From positions 620,001 to 684,000 of the forward strand of contig NZ_JAVIZX010000001.1 in the NCBI RefSeq assembly GCF_031453675.1: a DNA stretch of 64,000 nt, written 5' to 3'. Shown one piece after another: positions 17,819 through 27,051 of the stretch. The notes below the pieces were generated by a model that saw only the letters and a program-made list of their open reading frames with translations, was not told where the DNA came from and did not search any database. The position numbers and the translations under genes are program-made. Source of the DNA: Paracidovorax wautersii. Its GTDB lineage: Bacteria; Pseudomonadota; Gammaproteobacteria; Burkholderiales; Burkholderiaceae_C. Positions within the stretch are counted from its first letter, which is position 1, and the number at the start of each line of letters is the position of its first letter.

Positions 17819-17876
17819 CCGCCCCGGCCGAGCGGCCGGACCATGGGCGTTGCAGCCGCCCCGGACGCAGACGCGT

Positions 17877-18317
17877 TCAGCCCGCCAGAGCGCCTTGCAC
17901 CCAGCGCACGATGTCCGCCGCGCCCATGGCGCCGGAGGTGCGCGCCACCTCGCGGCCGCCGCGGAACAACGCCATCGTCGGAATGCTGCGGATGGCATGG
18001 CGGGCCCCCAGCGTGGGGTGCGCCTCCGTGTCCAGCTTGGCCACGCGCACCTGCGGCTCCAGCGCCTGGGCGGCCTGTGCATAGGCGGGCGCCATCATCC
18101 GGCAGGGCCCGCACCACGGCGCCCAGAAATCCACCAGCACGGGGATGTGGTTGCGCTGGAGGTGCTTGTCGAAGGAGGCCGCATCCAGTTCCGCGGGCGC
18201 GCCGGTGAACAACGGCCTGTGGCAGCTGCCGCAGTCCGGCGCCTGGCCGAGCTGGGCACTCTGCACGCGGTTGGTGGTGTGGCAATGGGGGCAGACGATG
18301 TGCAGGGCTTCGGTCAT
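17877..18317 (-). CDS. trxC: Thioredoxin 2 (zinc-binding)
   Basis: Cytoplasmic disulfide reductase, 146 residues. An N-terminal zinc finger has cysteine pairs C9/C12 (CPHC) and C29/C32 (CGSC), the mark of TrxC. The thioredoxin fold follows, with active site WCGPC (C69, C72) and cis-proline SIPTMALF. The ATG at 18317 starts at the family N-terminus; an in-frame upstream extension to 18383 looks non-coding. TrxC is often induced by oxidative stress, but no OxyR site was identified. Convergent with cca, divergent from otsB. Confidence 0.94.
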   Translation of the reverse strand: MTEALHIVCPHCHTTNRVQSAQLGQAPDCGSCHRPLFTGAPAELDAASFDKHLQRNHIPVLVDFWAPWCGPCRMMAPAYAQAAQALEPQVRVAKLDTEAHPTLGARHAIRSIPTMALFRGGREVARTSGAMGAADIVRWVQGALAG

Positions 18318-18450
18318 GACAGGAGCGGCGCGAGGACGAAAGGAGGTGGCTTGAAATATGCAGTCTCCAGAGGGCGTTTTCAAGGCGCCTACAGGGCAGC
18401 GGGCAGGTCGCCTACAGTGTTTTCAAGCGCTTCTGCTAAGGTTCCAGCCA

Positions 18451-19209
18451 ATGCAAACCACCCCTTTGCTGACACCGCACCACGCCCTGTTTCTGGACTT
18501 TGACGGCACCCTCGCCGATATCGCCGCACAGCCGCACGCGGTGCACGTTCTCCCCGAAGTCGTCCCCACCCTGCAATCGCTGCACCACTACCTCGGCGGC
18601 GCGCTGGCGATCGTGACCGGCCGCACCGTGGCCGACATCGACCACTTCCTGGCCCCGCTGCAACTGCCGCTGGCCTGCGAGCACGGCGCGCAGTACCGCC
18701 TGGGCAACGGCCATGCCGGCGGCGTGCCCGCCCCCGACCTCACCCCCGTGCTGGACGCGCTGCGCCCGCTGCTGGCGCTCTACCCGCAGCTCCTGCTGGA
18801 GCCCAAGAGCGCGGGGCTGGCACTGCACTACCGGCAGGCCGTCGAACTGGAGCCGCTGTGCCAGACGACCCTGGCACAGGCATTGCAACAGGTGCCCGGC
18901 ATGGAGCTGATGCAAGGCAAATGCGTGCTGGAGGTCAAGCCCTCCGGCCCCAGCAAGGGGCGGGCGATCGGCGACTTCATGCGCCAGCCGCCGTTTGCCG
19001 GCCGCACGCCCCTCTTCGTGGGCGACGACGTGACCGACGAAGCCGGCTTTGCAGCCACGCAGGAACTGGGCGGCATGGGCGTGAAGGTGGGGCCTGGCGA
19101 CACCCTGGCCATGGCCCGCTTCGAAAGCCCCGCCGCCGTGCGGGCCTGGCTGCAGCAGGCCGCCCTGCACCTCCACACCGTCCCCTCCAGCACGGGAATC
19201 GTTCCATGA
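18451..19209 (+). CDS. otsB: Trehalose-6-phosphate phosphatase
   Basis: HAD-superfamily phosphatase of 252 residues, second step of trehalose synthesis. The nucleophile motif is LDFDGTLAD (D16, D18), followed by VTGRTVADI, the substrate-binding CEHGAQYR, KPSGPSKG, and the acidic motif GDDVTDEAGF near 191. The ATG at 18451 is chosen over an upstream frame from 18358 because it starts right at the HAD motif and has AAGG at 18438. Its stop overlaps the next start by 4 bp (ATGA), so it is the first gene of a three-gene trehalose operon. Confidence 0.94.
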   Translation: MQTTPLLTPHHALFLDFDGTLADIAAQPHAVHVLPEVVPTLQSLHHYLGGALAIVTGRTVADIDHFLAPLQLPLACEHGAQYRLGNGHAGGVPAPDLTPVLDALRPLLALYPQLLLEPKSAGLALHYRQAVELEPLCQTTLAQALQQVPGMELMQGKCVLEVKPSGPSKGRAIGDFMRQPPFAGRTPLFVGDDVTDEAGFAATQELGGMGVKVGPGDTLAMARFESPAAVRAWLQQAALHLHTVPSSTGIVP

Positions 19210-21014
19210 CCGCCACCTCGTTCGGCCCGCCCGCTGCGCCCTCGCTTTCCCTGGGCATGATCGGCAACTGCGCCATCAGCGCCCTGGTGGATGCGCAGGC
19301 CCACATCGTCTGGTGCTGCCTGCCGCGCTTCGACGGCGACCCGGTCTTCAACGCCCTGCTGCAGCCGGGCGAGCAGGGCAGCCGCTTCGCCATCGAGCTG
19401 GAGAACCTGGCCGCGACGCAGCAGTGGTACGAGCCCAATACCGCCGTGCTGCGCACGCTGCTCACCGACACCGAAGGCAACAGCATCGAGATCACGGACT
19501 TCGCGCCGCGCTTCTACGCCCGCTCGCGCTTCTTCCGGCCCATGACGCTGGTGCGCCGCGTGCGGCCCGTGAAGGGGGCGCCCCGCATCCGCGTGTCGCT
19601 GAACGTGCGCTTCGAATGGGGTCTGGCCGAGCCCACCATCACCCAGGGCAGCAACCACATCCGCTACGTGGGCGAGCACCTGACGCTGCGCCTGAACACC
19701 GATGTGCCCGTGGCCTACGTGCTGTCCGGCCAGCCGTTCGTGGTGAGCCACGAGCACAACTTCATGCTGGGCGCCGACGAGTCCCTGTCCACCGGCATCG
19801 CCGACACGGCACGGCATTTCGAGCAGGAGACGGTGGCCTACTGGCGCCAGTGGACACAGCGCCTGGCCCTGCCGCTGGAGTGGCAGGAAGCGGTGATCCG
19901 CGCAGCCATCACGCTCAAGCTTTCGCTGTTCGAGGACACCGGCGCCATCGTGGCCGCCATGACCACCAGCATCCCCGAATCCGCCGACAGCGGCCGCAAT
20001 TGGGATTACCGCTTCTGCTGGCTGCGCGATGCCTTCTTCGTGGTACGCGCGCTGAACAGCCTGTCCGAAACGGCCACCATGGAGGACTACCTGCGCTGGC
20101 TGTCCAACGTGGTGGTGGAGGCCGGCAGCGGCCACATCCAGCCCTTGTACGGCATCGGCCTGGAGCGCGACCTGCCCGAGGCGCTGGTGCCGCAGCTGGC
20201 CGGCTACCGCGGCATGGGCCCGGTGCGCGTGGGCAACCAGGCGGCCGAGCATTTCCAGCACGACGTGTACGGCAACATCGTCCTGGGCGCCGCCCAGGCC
20301 TTCCACGACAAGCGCCTGCTGCACCCGGCGGGCGCCGCCGAGTTCGCCCGCATGGAGCTGATCGGCGAGCTGGCCGTGAAGGTTTACGGCCAGCCCGACG
20401 CCGGCATGTGGGAGCTGCGCACCCGCGCGCGCATCCACACCTCGTCCGCCCTGATGAGCTGGGCCGCCTGCGACCGGCTGGCCAAGATCGCCCAGGCCCT
20501 GCACCTGACGGACCGCGAGCCGTACTGGCGCACCCATGCCGACCGCATGCGCACCGAGATCCTGGAACGCTCGTGGTGCGAGCGCCGCCAGGCCTTTGCA
20601 GAGAGCTTCGGCGGCCACGAGCTGGACGCCAGCGTGCTGCTGATGGCCGAGGTCGGCCTGATCGACCCGCGCGACCCGCGCTTCGTGAGCACGGTGGACG
20701 CCATGGAGGCCACGCTCTGCGACGGCCCCTACATGCGCCGCTACGAGGCGGCCGACGACTTCGGCAAGCCCGACACGGCCTTCAACATCTGCGCGTTCTG
20801 GCGCATCGACGCCCTGGCCCGCATCGGCCGCAAGCAGCAGGCGCGCGAGATCTTCGAGGCCATGCTGGCCGCACGCAACCCACTGGGCCTGCTGTCGGAA
20901 GACACGCACGCCGAAACCGGCGAGATGTGGGGCAACTTTCCGCAAACCTATTCGATGGTGGGCATCATCAACGCCGCCATGCGGCTGTCGGCGCCGTGGG
21001 ACACGGTGATCTGA
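19206..21014 (+). CDS. Glycoside hydrolase family 15 protein
   Basis: A 602-residue glucoamylase-like enzyme with an N-terminal beta-sandwich (starting SLSLGMIGNCAISALVD) and an (alpha/alpha)6 barrel. Visible motifs are RNWDYRFCWLRDAFFVVRAL, characteristic of bacterial GH15, and the acidic residues around RMRTEILERSWCERR, near the expected catalytic acid. The family acts on alpha-1,4 or alpha-1,1 glucosides; some bacterial members are trehalases. Location between otsB and otsA (4-bp overlap upstream, 31 bp downstream) suggests a trehalose- or glucan-linked role. Substrate not determined. Confidence 0.88.
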   Translation: MTATSFGPPAAPSLSLGMIGNCAISALVDAQAHIVWCCLPRFDGDPVFNALLQPGEQGSRFAIELENLAATQQWYEPNTAVLRTLLTDTEGNSIEITDFAPRFYARSRFFRPMTLVRRVRPVKGAPRIRVSLNVRFEWGLAEPTITQGSNHIRYVGEHLTLRLNTDVPVAYVLSGQPFVVSHEHNFMLGADESLSTGIADTARHFEQETVAYWRQWTQRLALPLEWQEAVIRAAITLKLSLFEDTGAIVAAMTTSIPESADSGRNWDYRFCWLRDAFFVVRALNSLSETATMEDYLRWLSNVVVEAGSGHIQPLYGIGLERDLPEALVPQLAGYRGMGPVRVGNQAAEHFQHDVYGNIVLGAAQAFHDKRLLHPAGAAEFARMELIGELAVKVYGQPDAGMWELRTRARIHTSSALMSWAACDRLAKIAQALHLTDREPYWRTHADRMRTEILERSWCERRQAFAESFGGHELDASVLLMAEVGLIDPRDPRFVSTVDAMEATLCDGPYMRRYEAADDFGKPDTAFNICAFWRIDALARIGRKQQAREIFEAMLAARNPLGLLSEDTHAETGEMWGNFPQTYSMVGIINAAMRLSAPWDTVI

Positions 21015-21045
21015 GCCCCGCCCTCGCCTTCCAAGGACTTCCGCC

Positions 21046-22443
21046 ATGAGCCGACTCGTCGCCATCTCCAACCGCATCGCAGACCCCCGCAAACCCGCCG
21101 CCGGCGGCCTGGCCGTGGCCCTGGGCGAGACCCTGAGCCAGACCGGCGGCCTGTGGTTCGGCTGGAGCGGCACCGTCACCGAGGACGGCCTGCCCGGCGA
21201 GGGCACGCTGCACACCCGCCAGGCCGGCAACGTCACCCTGGCCACCGTGGACCTGTGCCGCGAAGACCACGACAACTACTACTACGGCTACAGCAACAGC
21301 GTGCTGTGGCCGGTGTTCCACTACCGGCTCGACCTGGCGGACTTCAACGCCAGCTACATCGCCGGCTACCGCCGGGTGAACCAGATGTACGCCCGCAAGC
21401 TGCTGCCGCTGCTGCGCGACGACGACACCATCTGGGTGCACGACTACCACCTGATTCCGCTGGCGGCCGAGCTGCGCGCGCTGGGCTGCAAGCAGCGCAT
21501 CGGCTTCTTCCTGCACATTCCCGTGCCGCCGCCGCTGGTGATGGCGGCCATCCCGCAGCACGAGTGGCTGATGCGCTCGTTCTTCGCCTACGACCTGGTC
21601 GGGCTGCAGAGCGAGGCCGACGTGGCCCACTTCACGCGCTACATGAGCAACGAGGCAGGCGCCGAAGACCTGGGCGGCCAGCGCCTGCGCGCCTTCGGTG
21701 CCACGGTGCGGGTGGGCGCGTTTCCCATCGGCATCGACGTGGACGAGTTCAGCCGGCTGACGCAGGCGCCCGAGGCCATGGACACTTTCGAGGGCATGCG
21801 CAACGAATACTCGCGCCGCCGCCTGCTCATGGGCATCGACCGGCTCGACTATTCCAAGGGCATCCCGCAGCGCGTGCGCGCCTTCCGCGAGCTGCTGGCG
21901 CGCTACCCGGAGAACCACCACAGCGCCACGCTGGTGATGATCGCCTCGCCCTCACGCGACAGCGTGAACGCCTACGCCGACCTGCGAACCGAGCTGGAAG
22001 GCCTGTGCGGCGCCATCAACGGCGATTACGGCGAGCTGGACTGGATGCCGCTGCGCTACATCCACCGCACGGTGGCGCGCAAGCGCGTGCCCGGCCTGTG
22101 CCGGGCCGCCGCCGTGGGCCTGGTGACGCCGCTGCGCGACGGCATGAACCTGGTGGCCAAGGAATACGTGGTGGCGCAGGACCCGGAAGACCCCGGCGTG
22201 CTGGTGCTGTCGCGCTTCGCGGGCGCGGCGGAGCAGCTCAAGGAGGCCCTGCTCGTCAACCCGTACGACACGCAGGGCATGGCGGACTCCATCCAGACCG
22301 CATTGCGCATGCCGCTGGCCGAGCGCCAGCGACGGCACCAGGCGCTGCTGCAGCACATCCGCCAGTACGACGTGCACTGGTGGCGCAAGAGCTTCCTGGA
22401 TGCGCTGCAAAACGACAGCGAGCTGCCGGACATCAGCCAGTGA
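21046..22443 (+). CDS. otsA: Trehalose-6-phosphate synthase
   Basis: GT20 glycosyltransferase (465 residues) joining UDP-glucose and glucose-6-phosphate. N-terminal VAISNRIADPRKPAAGGLAV, VHDYHLIPLAAELR, GFFLHIPVPPP and the UDP-binding region MGIDRLDYSKGIPQR are all family signatures, as is LRDGMNLVAKEYVVAQ. AAGGA at 21033-21037 supports the ATG at 21046. It ends the otsB-GH15-otsA operon. Trehalose is a common osmoprotectant; no osmotic promoter element was identified. Confidence 0.95.
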   Translation: MSRLVAISNRIADPRKPAAGGLAVALGETLSQTGGLWFGWSGTVTEDGLPGEGTLHTRQAGNVTLATVDLCREDHDNYYYGYSNSVLWPVFHYRLDLADFNASYIAGYRRVNQMYARKLLPLLRDDDTIWVHDYHLIPLAAELRALGCKQRIGFFLHIPVPPPLVMAAIPQHEWLMRSFFAYDLVGLQSEADVAHFTRYMSNEAGAEDLGGQRLRAFGATVRVGAFPIGIDVDEFSRLTQAPEAMDTFEGMRNEYSRRRLLMGIDRLDYSKGIPQRVRAFRELLARYPENHHSATLVMIASPSRDSVNAYADLRTELEGLCGAINGDYGELDWMPLRYIHRTVARKRVPGLCRAAAVGLVTPLRDGMNLVAKEYVVAQDPEDPGVLVLSRFAGAAEQLKEALLVNPYDTQGMADSIQTALRMPLAERQRRHQALLQHIRQYDVHWWRKSFLDALQNDSELPDISQ

Positions 22444-22602
22444 CCGGTGGGGCCGGGGCGGGGATGCCCCAGGCAGCGCCCCTATCGGCCCACCGCCATC
22501 GCACCGGGGCGCTCACTCCGTCCATGCCTCGCGCCGCAGCAGGGCGGCGCGCAACAGCCAGGGTGTGAACAGCGGACGCTATCCGATCCGCGCGCCCTGC
22601 AC

Positions 22603-22670
22603 CTTTATTAAAAAAAGGCCCCCAGCGCTTGATGGACAAGCGCAAGCAGCTACTCTATTGATAGCATAAA
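22603..22670. repeat. Intergenic repeat family R1, copy C
   Basis: Between the convergent otsA and ROK kinase genes. It contains CCCAGCGCTTGATGGACAAG and CGCAAGCAGCTACTCTATTG, preceded by AAAAAAAGGCC. Minus-strand reading: TAGCTGCTTGCGCTTG then AAGCGCTGGGGGCC and a T-run, so this copy could also act as a terminator for the ROK transcript. Confidence 0.8.
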
Positions 22671-22718
22671 CCGTCAAAGCGTTGGCAGCGATGCACGCGG
22701 CGGCCCGCCGCATTCAGT

Positions 22719-23663
22719 TCAGTGCACCAGCGCCAGGGCCGCGTAGTCGCCCACCTTGTCGGCCAGCCCGGCCGGCACCAGGCGCACGCCTGCCGTCAGC
22801 GCCGGCAGGCGGCTGGACACCTCGTGCTGCAGCCGCGGCAGCAGCAGATCCTGGTTGTGCCAGAACACGGCGCCGCCCAGGCTGATGCGCTGCAAGTCCA
22901 TCAGCGCCACCAGGTTGTAGAGCATGCGGCCCAGCACGCGGCACAGCTCGTCGACCACGGCCAGCGCCGCCGCATCGCCCGCCGCGGCCGTCCGCATCAG
23001 CGCGGCCGCATCGGCCCAGCCGCCTTCCGAGAAGCGCCGCTGCACGGCGTTGCCCGCCACCAAAGCCTCCACATCGCCCCAGTTGCCGCAGCCGCACAGC
23101 AGGCCGATGGGATCGTCCGAGGCGAAGGTGTGGCCGGCGTGGCCGGCGTTGCCGTTCTTGCCGCGCAGCACGCGGCCATCCACGCACAGGCCGGCGCCCA
23201 CGCCCGTGCTCCAGGTCACGTAGGCGCAGTGGTCCAGCCCCTGCAGCGCCCCCCAGATGCGCTCGGCCTCCAGTGCGGCGACGGCATCGTTCTCCACGCG
23301 CAGGCGGGCGAAGCGCTCGCGCAGCGGGGCCTCCAGCGGCACGGACACCCAATCGTTGCCCAGCCCGCGCCCCGGTCCGGCCATGCCGCCGCAGATGTTG
23401 GGGTTGCTGACTTCCACCAGCCCATCGGCGAACAGGAAAGGCCCGCACGACGAGACCCCGGCCTGCGTCACGCTGGCCGGGTCCACGCCCAGGTCGGCGC
23501 ACACCTCGTCCACCAGCCGCAGGATCTGCCGCGCCAGCGCGCCGCGGTCACCCGTGGTGGCGGTAGGTTCCGCGCGGCGGCCTACCGGCGGTGCGCCCGT
23601 GCCGTCCGCCAGGCTCACGGCCACCTTGGTGCCGCCCACGTCAATGCATGCCTTCATCGTCAT
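22719..23663 (-). CDS. ROK-family sugar kinase
   Basis: Actin-fold ROK protein of 314 residues, no helix-turn-helix, hence a kinase rather than a repressor. The ATP-binding DVGGTKVAVSLAD and the sugar-site WSTGVGAGLCVDGRVLRG are present. The ROK zinc motif appears as GHTFASDDP then CGCGNWGDVE: the third cysteine of the usual CxCGxxGCxE is an aspartate here. The sugar may be glucose, fructose or N-acetylglucosamine. Start set at 23663 (MTMKAC); 23657 and 23681 are alternatives. It shares its strand with DUF2905, 55 bp upstream. Confidence 0.85.
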   Translation of the reverse strand: MTMKACIDVGGTKVAVSLADGTGAPPVGRRAEPTATTGDRGALARQILRLVDEVCADLGVDPASVTQAGVSSCGPFLFADGLVEVSNPNICGGMAGPGRGLGNDWVSVPLEAPLRERFARLRVENDAVAALEAERIWGALQGLDHCAYVTWSTGVGAGLCVDGRVLRGKNGNAGHAGHTFASDDPIGLLCGCGNWGDVEALVAGNAVQRRFSEGGWADAAALMRTAAAGDAAALAVVDELCRVLGRMLYNLVALMDLQRISLGGAVFWHNQDLLLPRLQHEVSSRLPALTAGVRLVPAGLADKVGDYAALALVH

Positions 23664-23717
23664 CTGCTCACGCGCCTCCACAGGAATACCGCCATCGGTA
23701 CCGTGCGCCGGCGCCGT

Positions 23718-23912
23718 TCACACCCACTTCGCGATCAGGCTGGCGATGAAGCTCAGCAGCAGGGTGGAGGCCAGCGGCACGTCCCACTCGCGCCTGCCCA
23801 GGCGGAAACGGAAGTCCCCCGGCAGGCGCCCGAACCCCATGCGCCGCAGCAGCGGCGTCAGCCAGCTGATGAGCATGAGGGCCAGGAAGACGACGATAAA
23901 CCAGCGCAGCAT
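23718..23912 (-). CDS. DUF2905 small membrane protein
   Basis: A 64-residue protein with two hydrophobic segments: MLRWFIVVFLALMLISW at the N-terminus and ASTLLLSFIASLIAKW at the C-terminus. Between them is GRLPGDFRFRLGRREWDVPL, the conserved GxLPGD core of DUF2905. An inner-membrane protein of unknown function that is widespread in bacteria. The start at 23912 is chosen because the upstream extension to 23993 lacks family character. Confidence 0.8.
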   Translation of the reverse strand: MLRWFIVVFLALMLISWLTPLLRRMGFGRLPGDFRFRLGRREWDVPLASTLLLSFIASLIAKWV

Positions 23913-24045
23913 TCCGGCAGTGTAGGCCGGCCGCGTGTCTGCAGGGGCAAGAGCGGAAGGCCGCGCGCGGTGGACGTTCGCGGGAGGCGGCACTCCGAGG
24001 ACCGCGCACCGGCTCCGCGATCCCCCAGGCGTGCGCCGCGCCGCC

Positions 24046-24942
24046 CTACCGCTGCACGCCCCAGCGCCGCACGGTGAGCCGCTCCAGCGTGTGAAAGCCC
24101 AGGCTTTCCACCAGCAGGCCGATGATGATCACCAGTGCCAGCCCGGCGAACACCCGGTCGGTGTACAGCTCGTTGCGGTTCTGGAAGATGAACCAGCCCA
24201 GTCCGCCCTTGCCCGACGACGCGCCGAACACCAGCTCTGCCGCGATCAGCGTGCGCCAGGCGAAGGCCCAGCCGATCTTCAGCCCCGACAGGATGGACGG
24301 CAGCGCTGCAGGCACCAGGATCTGCAGCACATAGCGGATGCCCGTCAGCCCGTAGTTGCGGCCCGCCATGCGCAGGGTTTCCGGCACGGCCTGAAAGCCG
24401 GCGTAGGTGTTGAGCGCCAGCGGCCACAGCACCGAATGGATGAGCACGAACACCAGGCTGCCCTGCCCCAACCCGAACCACAGCAGCGCCAGCGGCAGCA
24501 ACGCGATGGCCGGCAAGGGATTGAACATCGAGGTGAGCGTGGACAGCAGATCGCGCCCGAACTGCGTGGAGACGGCCAACGTGGTCAGCACGAACGCGCC
24601 CACGATGCCGGCGAAGTAGCCCTTGAGCAGCACGGACAGCGAGATGGCCGTCTTCTCCACCAGTTCGCCCGACGCCAGGCCTTCGGCCAGCGCCTTGGCC
24701 GTCTGCAGGAAGGTGGGCAGCAGCAGGTCGTTGTCCTGCCAGCGCGCGACGATCTCCCACAGCACGGCCAGCACGGCGATGATGGCCAGCCGCCGCACCC
24801 AGCCCTGCTGCCAGATGCGCGCGCCCAGCGGCAGGGGCTGTTCGGGCGCGAAGCCGGTCAGCGGCGGCAGCACATGCTCGGCCTCGGGGCGCACGGGCGG
24901 CACGCGGGCGGCGGCGGAAGAAGATGGCAGGGCGTGGCTCAT
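24046..24942 (-). CDS. ABC transporter permease, SsuC/TauC type
   Basis: Inner-membrane permease of 298 residues with six or so helices and the binding-protein-dependent permease loop ([20 protein letters not shown], then [16 protein letters not shown]). This is the nitrate/sulfonate/taurine branch. A proline-rich cytoplasmic N-terminus (1-45) precedes the first helix. Its start overlaps the ATPase stop by 4 bp. It is the last gene of a unit with one ATPase and two binding proteins. Substrate unknown; an organosulfonate is suggested by the TauD-like gene upstream. Confidence 0.9.
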   Translation of the reverse strand: MSHALPSSSAAARVPPVRPEAEHVLPPLTGFAPEQPLPLGARIWQQGWVRRLAIIAVLAVLWEIVARWQDNDLLLPTFLQTAKALAEGLASGELVEKTAISLSVLLKGYFAGIVGAFVLTTLAVSTQFGRDLLSTLTSMFNPLPAIALLPLALLWFGLGQGSLVFVLIHSVLWPLALNTYAGFQAVPETLRMAGRNYGLTGIRYVLQILVPAALPSILSGLKIGWAFAWRTLIAAELVFGASSGKGGLGWFIFQNRNELYTDRVFAGLALVIIIGLLVESLGFHTLERLTVRRWGVQR

Positions 24943-25994
24943 ACGGAAATCCGGAAAGGCAGGTGCTGGCCGGCAGGCGAGCGGGCGACCAGCGCTGCAT
25001 CCGCCGCCACGGAGCCGGGCGCTGCGTGCGCATCGGCGCCCGCGGCCGGTTCATCGAACAGCAGCCGGTGGATGCGCTGGGCCGTGGCCTGGAACGCGGT
25101 GCCGCCCAGGCTGTGCAGGCCGAACTGGTGGCTGTTGATCTCCGCCCGCAGGCGCCCGGGGTGCGGTGACAGGATGGCGATGCGGTTGCCCACCACCAGC
25201 GCCTCTTCGATGGAGTGGGTGACGAAGATCAGCGTGAAGCGGAACTCGTCCCACAGCGCCAGCAGTTCCTCCTGCATGCGCCGGCGCGTCAGGGCGTCCA
25301 GCGCGGCAAACGGCTCGTCCATCAGCAGTACGCGCGGCTGCATGGCCAGCGCGCGGGCGATGGCCACGCGCTGCTTCATGCCGCCCGAGAGCTGGTGCGG
25401 GTGCACGTCGGCGAACTTCGTGAGCCCCACCTTGTCGAGATAGAGCGCCGCGCGCTCGGCCGCCTCGGCCCGGCCCACCTGGCGGGAGGCCAGCAGCGGG
25501 AACATGACGTTCTCGCGCACCGTCTTCCACGGCGGCAGCTGGTCGAACTCTTGGAACACGACGACGCGGTCGGGCCCCGGCCGCGTGACGGCCTGGCCGC
25601 CCAGCAGGATGCGCCCTTCGGTGGGCGCGATGAAGCCGGCAATGGACTTGAGCAAGGTGGATTTGCCGCACCCCGAGGCGCCCAGCAGCACGAAGCGGTC
25701 GGCGCCATGCACGTCGAACGCCACCCGGTGCGTGGCGCGCACCACGCGCTCGTGCGTGCGGTAGTCGATGCTGACGCCGTCCACCCGCAGCAGCGGCGCG
25801 CCCAGGGCGGGCGCCGCTGCGGCAGCCTCCTGTTGGCCCGACGGCACGGTGCCGGCATGGCCCTCGCGGGGCGCGCCGGTCCACAGCGCCGGGCCGCCGA
25901 CCTCGTCCTCCACTTGCTCCAGCAGGGCGCGGTGCCAGGGGCTGGAGCGCAGCGCCGGCACCTCGGACACCGCGCGTGCGTCAGCTGCCGCCAT
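24939..25994 (-). CDS. ABC transporter ATPase, SsuB/TauB type
   Basis: Nucleotide-binding subunit of 351 residues. Walker A is [11 protein letters not shown], the signature [15 protein letters not shown], Walker [14 protein letters not shown], and the switch histidine lies in [10 protein letters not shown]. An unusual N-terminal extension of about 65 residues (alanine/glycine-rich) and a 60-residue C-terminal extension flank the core. The ATG at 25994 overlaps the upstream binding-protein gene by 14 bp; a TTG at 26012 is less likely. It powers the import system encoded by its neighbours. Confidence 0.91.
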   Translation of the reverse strand: MAAADARAVSEVPALRSSPWHRALLEQVEDEVGGPALWTGAPREGHAGTVPSGQQEAAAAAPALGAPLLRVDGVSIDYRTHERVVRATHRVAFDVHGADRFVLLGASGCGKSTLLKSIAGFIAPTEGRILLGGQAVTRPGPDRVVVFQEFDQLPPWKTVRENVMFPLLASRQVGRAEAAERAALYLDKVGLTKFADVHPHQLSGGMKQRVAIARALAMQPRVLLMDEPFAALDALTRRRMQEELLALWDEFRFTLIFVTHSIEEALVVGNRIAILSPHPGRLRAEINSHQFGLHSLGGTAFQATAQRIHRLLFDEPAAGADAHAAPGSVAADAALVARSPAGQHLPFRISV

Positions 25995-27018
25995 CGCCGT
26001 GCGCCTCGGCAAAGAAGTAGTCCTTCCACGAAGCGGCCTGGTTCTTGAGCACGCCGATCTTGTGCAGCTCCTGCGCGTAGACGAAGGTGCGGTGCGGCAC
26101 GATGGTGAAGTCGTTCTCGGGGTCTTCGACGATCTTGCGCACGAACTCGGGCGACAGCTTGGACTTCTGCACCCGGATGAAAGTGTCTGCCGCCTGCGCC
26201 TTGTTCGCGCGGATCCACTGCGCGGCCTCGGCCAGCGCGGCGTAGAACGCCCGGTAGGTCTTGGGGTTCTCGTCGTGGAACTTCTGCGTGGTGTAGAGCA
26301 CGTTGAAGGTCGCGGGGCCGCCCAGGATGTCGTACGAGCTGAGGATCTTGTGCACCGCCTTGTTCGCGTCCAGCGCCTGGTAGTAGAACGGCGCGCTCGA
26401 GAAGTGTGTATTGATCTCCGAGCCCCCGGCGATCAGCGCGGCCGTCGCATCGGGGTGCGGCAGGCTGACCGAGATGGCGTCGAAGCGCTTGAAGTCGCCC
26501 TGCCCGAAGACCTTGGCGGTCTCGATCTGCAGCGTGCGCGACTGGAAGCCCACGCCCGCGGCCGGCACGGCGATGCGGTCCTTGGGGCCCAAGTCCTTGA
26601 GCGTCTTCACCTGCGGGTTGTTGGTGATGAGGTAGTTGGGCAGCGAGCCCAGCGCCGCCACCGCCTTCACGTTCTGCCTGCCCTGCGTGCGGTCCCACAG
26701 CGTGAGCAGCGGCGGCACGCCGGCCGAGACCACGTCGAGCGAGCCAGCGAGCAGCGCCTCGTTCATGGCGGTGGCGCCGGAGATGCTGGCCCAGTCCACG
26801 TCGATGGCCAGGCCCTGGGCCTTGCCGTGCTTCTCGATGAGCTGCTGGTCGCGCACCACATCGAGGATCAGGTAGGCGATGCCGAACTGCTGGGCGATGC
26901 GGATGCGGCCCTCGGCGTGGGCCGCGGCGGGGCCCAGCAGGGCGATGCCCGCCAGGGCGCCAGAGAGAACGCCAGCCAGGGCACGGCGGCGCAGCGATGT
27001 CGTGGAAATAGGGGTCAT
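25981..27018 (-). CDS. ABC transporter substrate-binding protein 2 (NMT1/SsuA type)
   Basis: Periplasmic binding protein, 345 residues, signal peptide 1-35 (ending AAAHAEG). The mature start [21 protein letters not shown] and later [21 protein letters not shown] are typical of the NMT1/sulfonate-binding group. It is clearly paralogous to the gene immediately upstream (shared [43 protein letters not shown]). The two are 33 bp apart. It overlaps the ATPase start by 14 bp. The ligand cannot be read from sequence. Confidence 0.9.
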   Translation of the reverse strand: MTPISTTSLRRRALAGVLSGALAGIALLGPAAAHAEGRIRIAQQFGIAYLILDVVRDQQLIEKHGKAQGLAIDVDWASISGATAMNEALLAGSLDVVSAGVPPLLTLWDRTQGRQNVKAVAALGSLPNYLITNNPQVKTLKDLGPKDRIAVPAAGVGFQSRTLQIETAKVFGQGDFKRFDAISVSLPHPDATAALIAGGSEINTHFSSAPFYYQALDANKAVHKILSSYDILGGPATFNVLYTTQKFHDENPKTYRAFYAALAEAAQWIRANKAQAADTFIRVQKSKLSPEFVRKIVEDPENDFTIVPHRTFVYAQELHKIGVLKNQAASWKDYFFAEAHGDGGS

Positions 27019-27051
27019 AGGGGTCTCGTGCGTGCGGTGGAGTCGGTGCGG

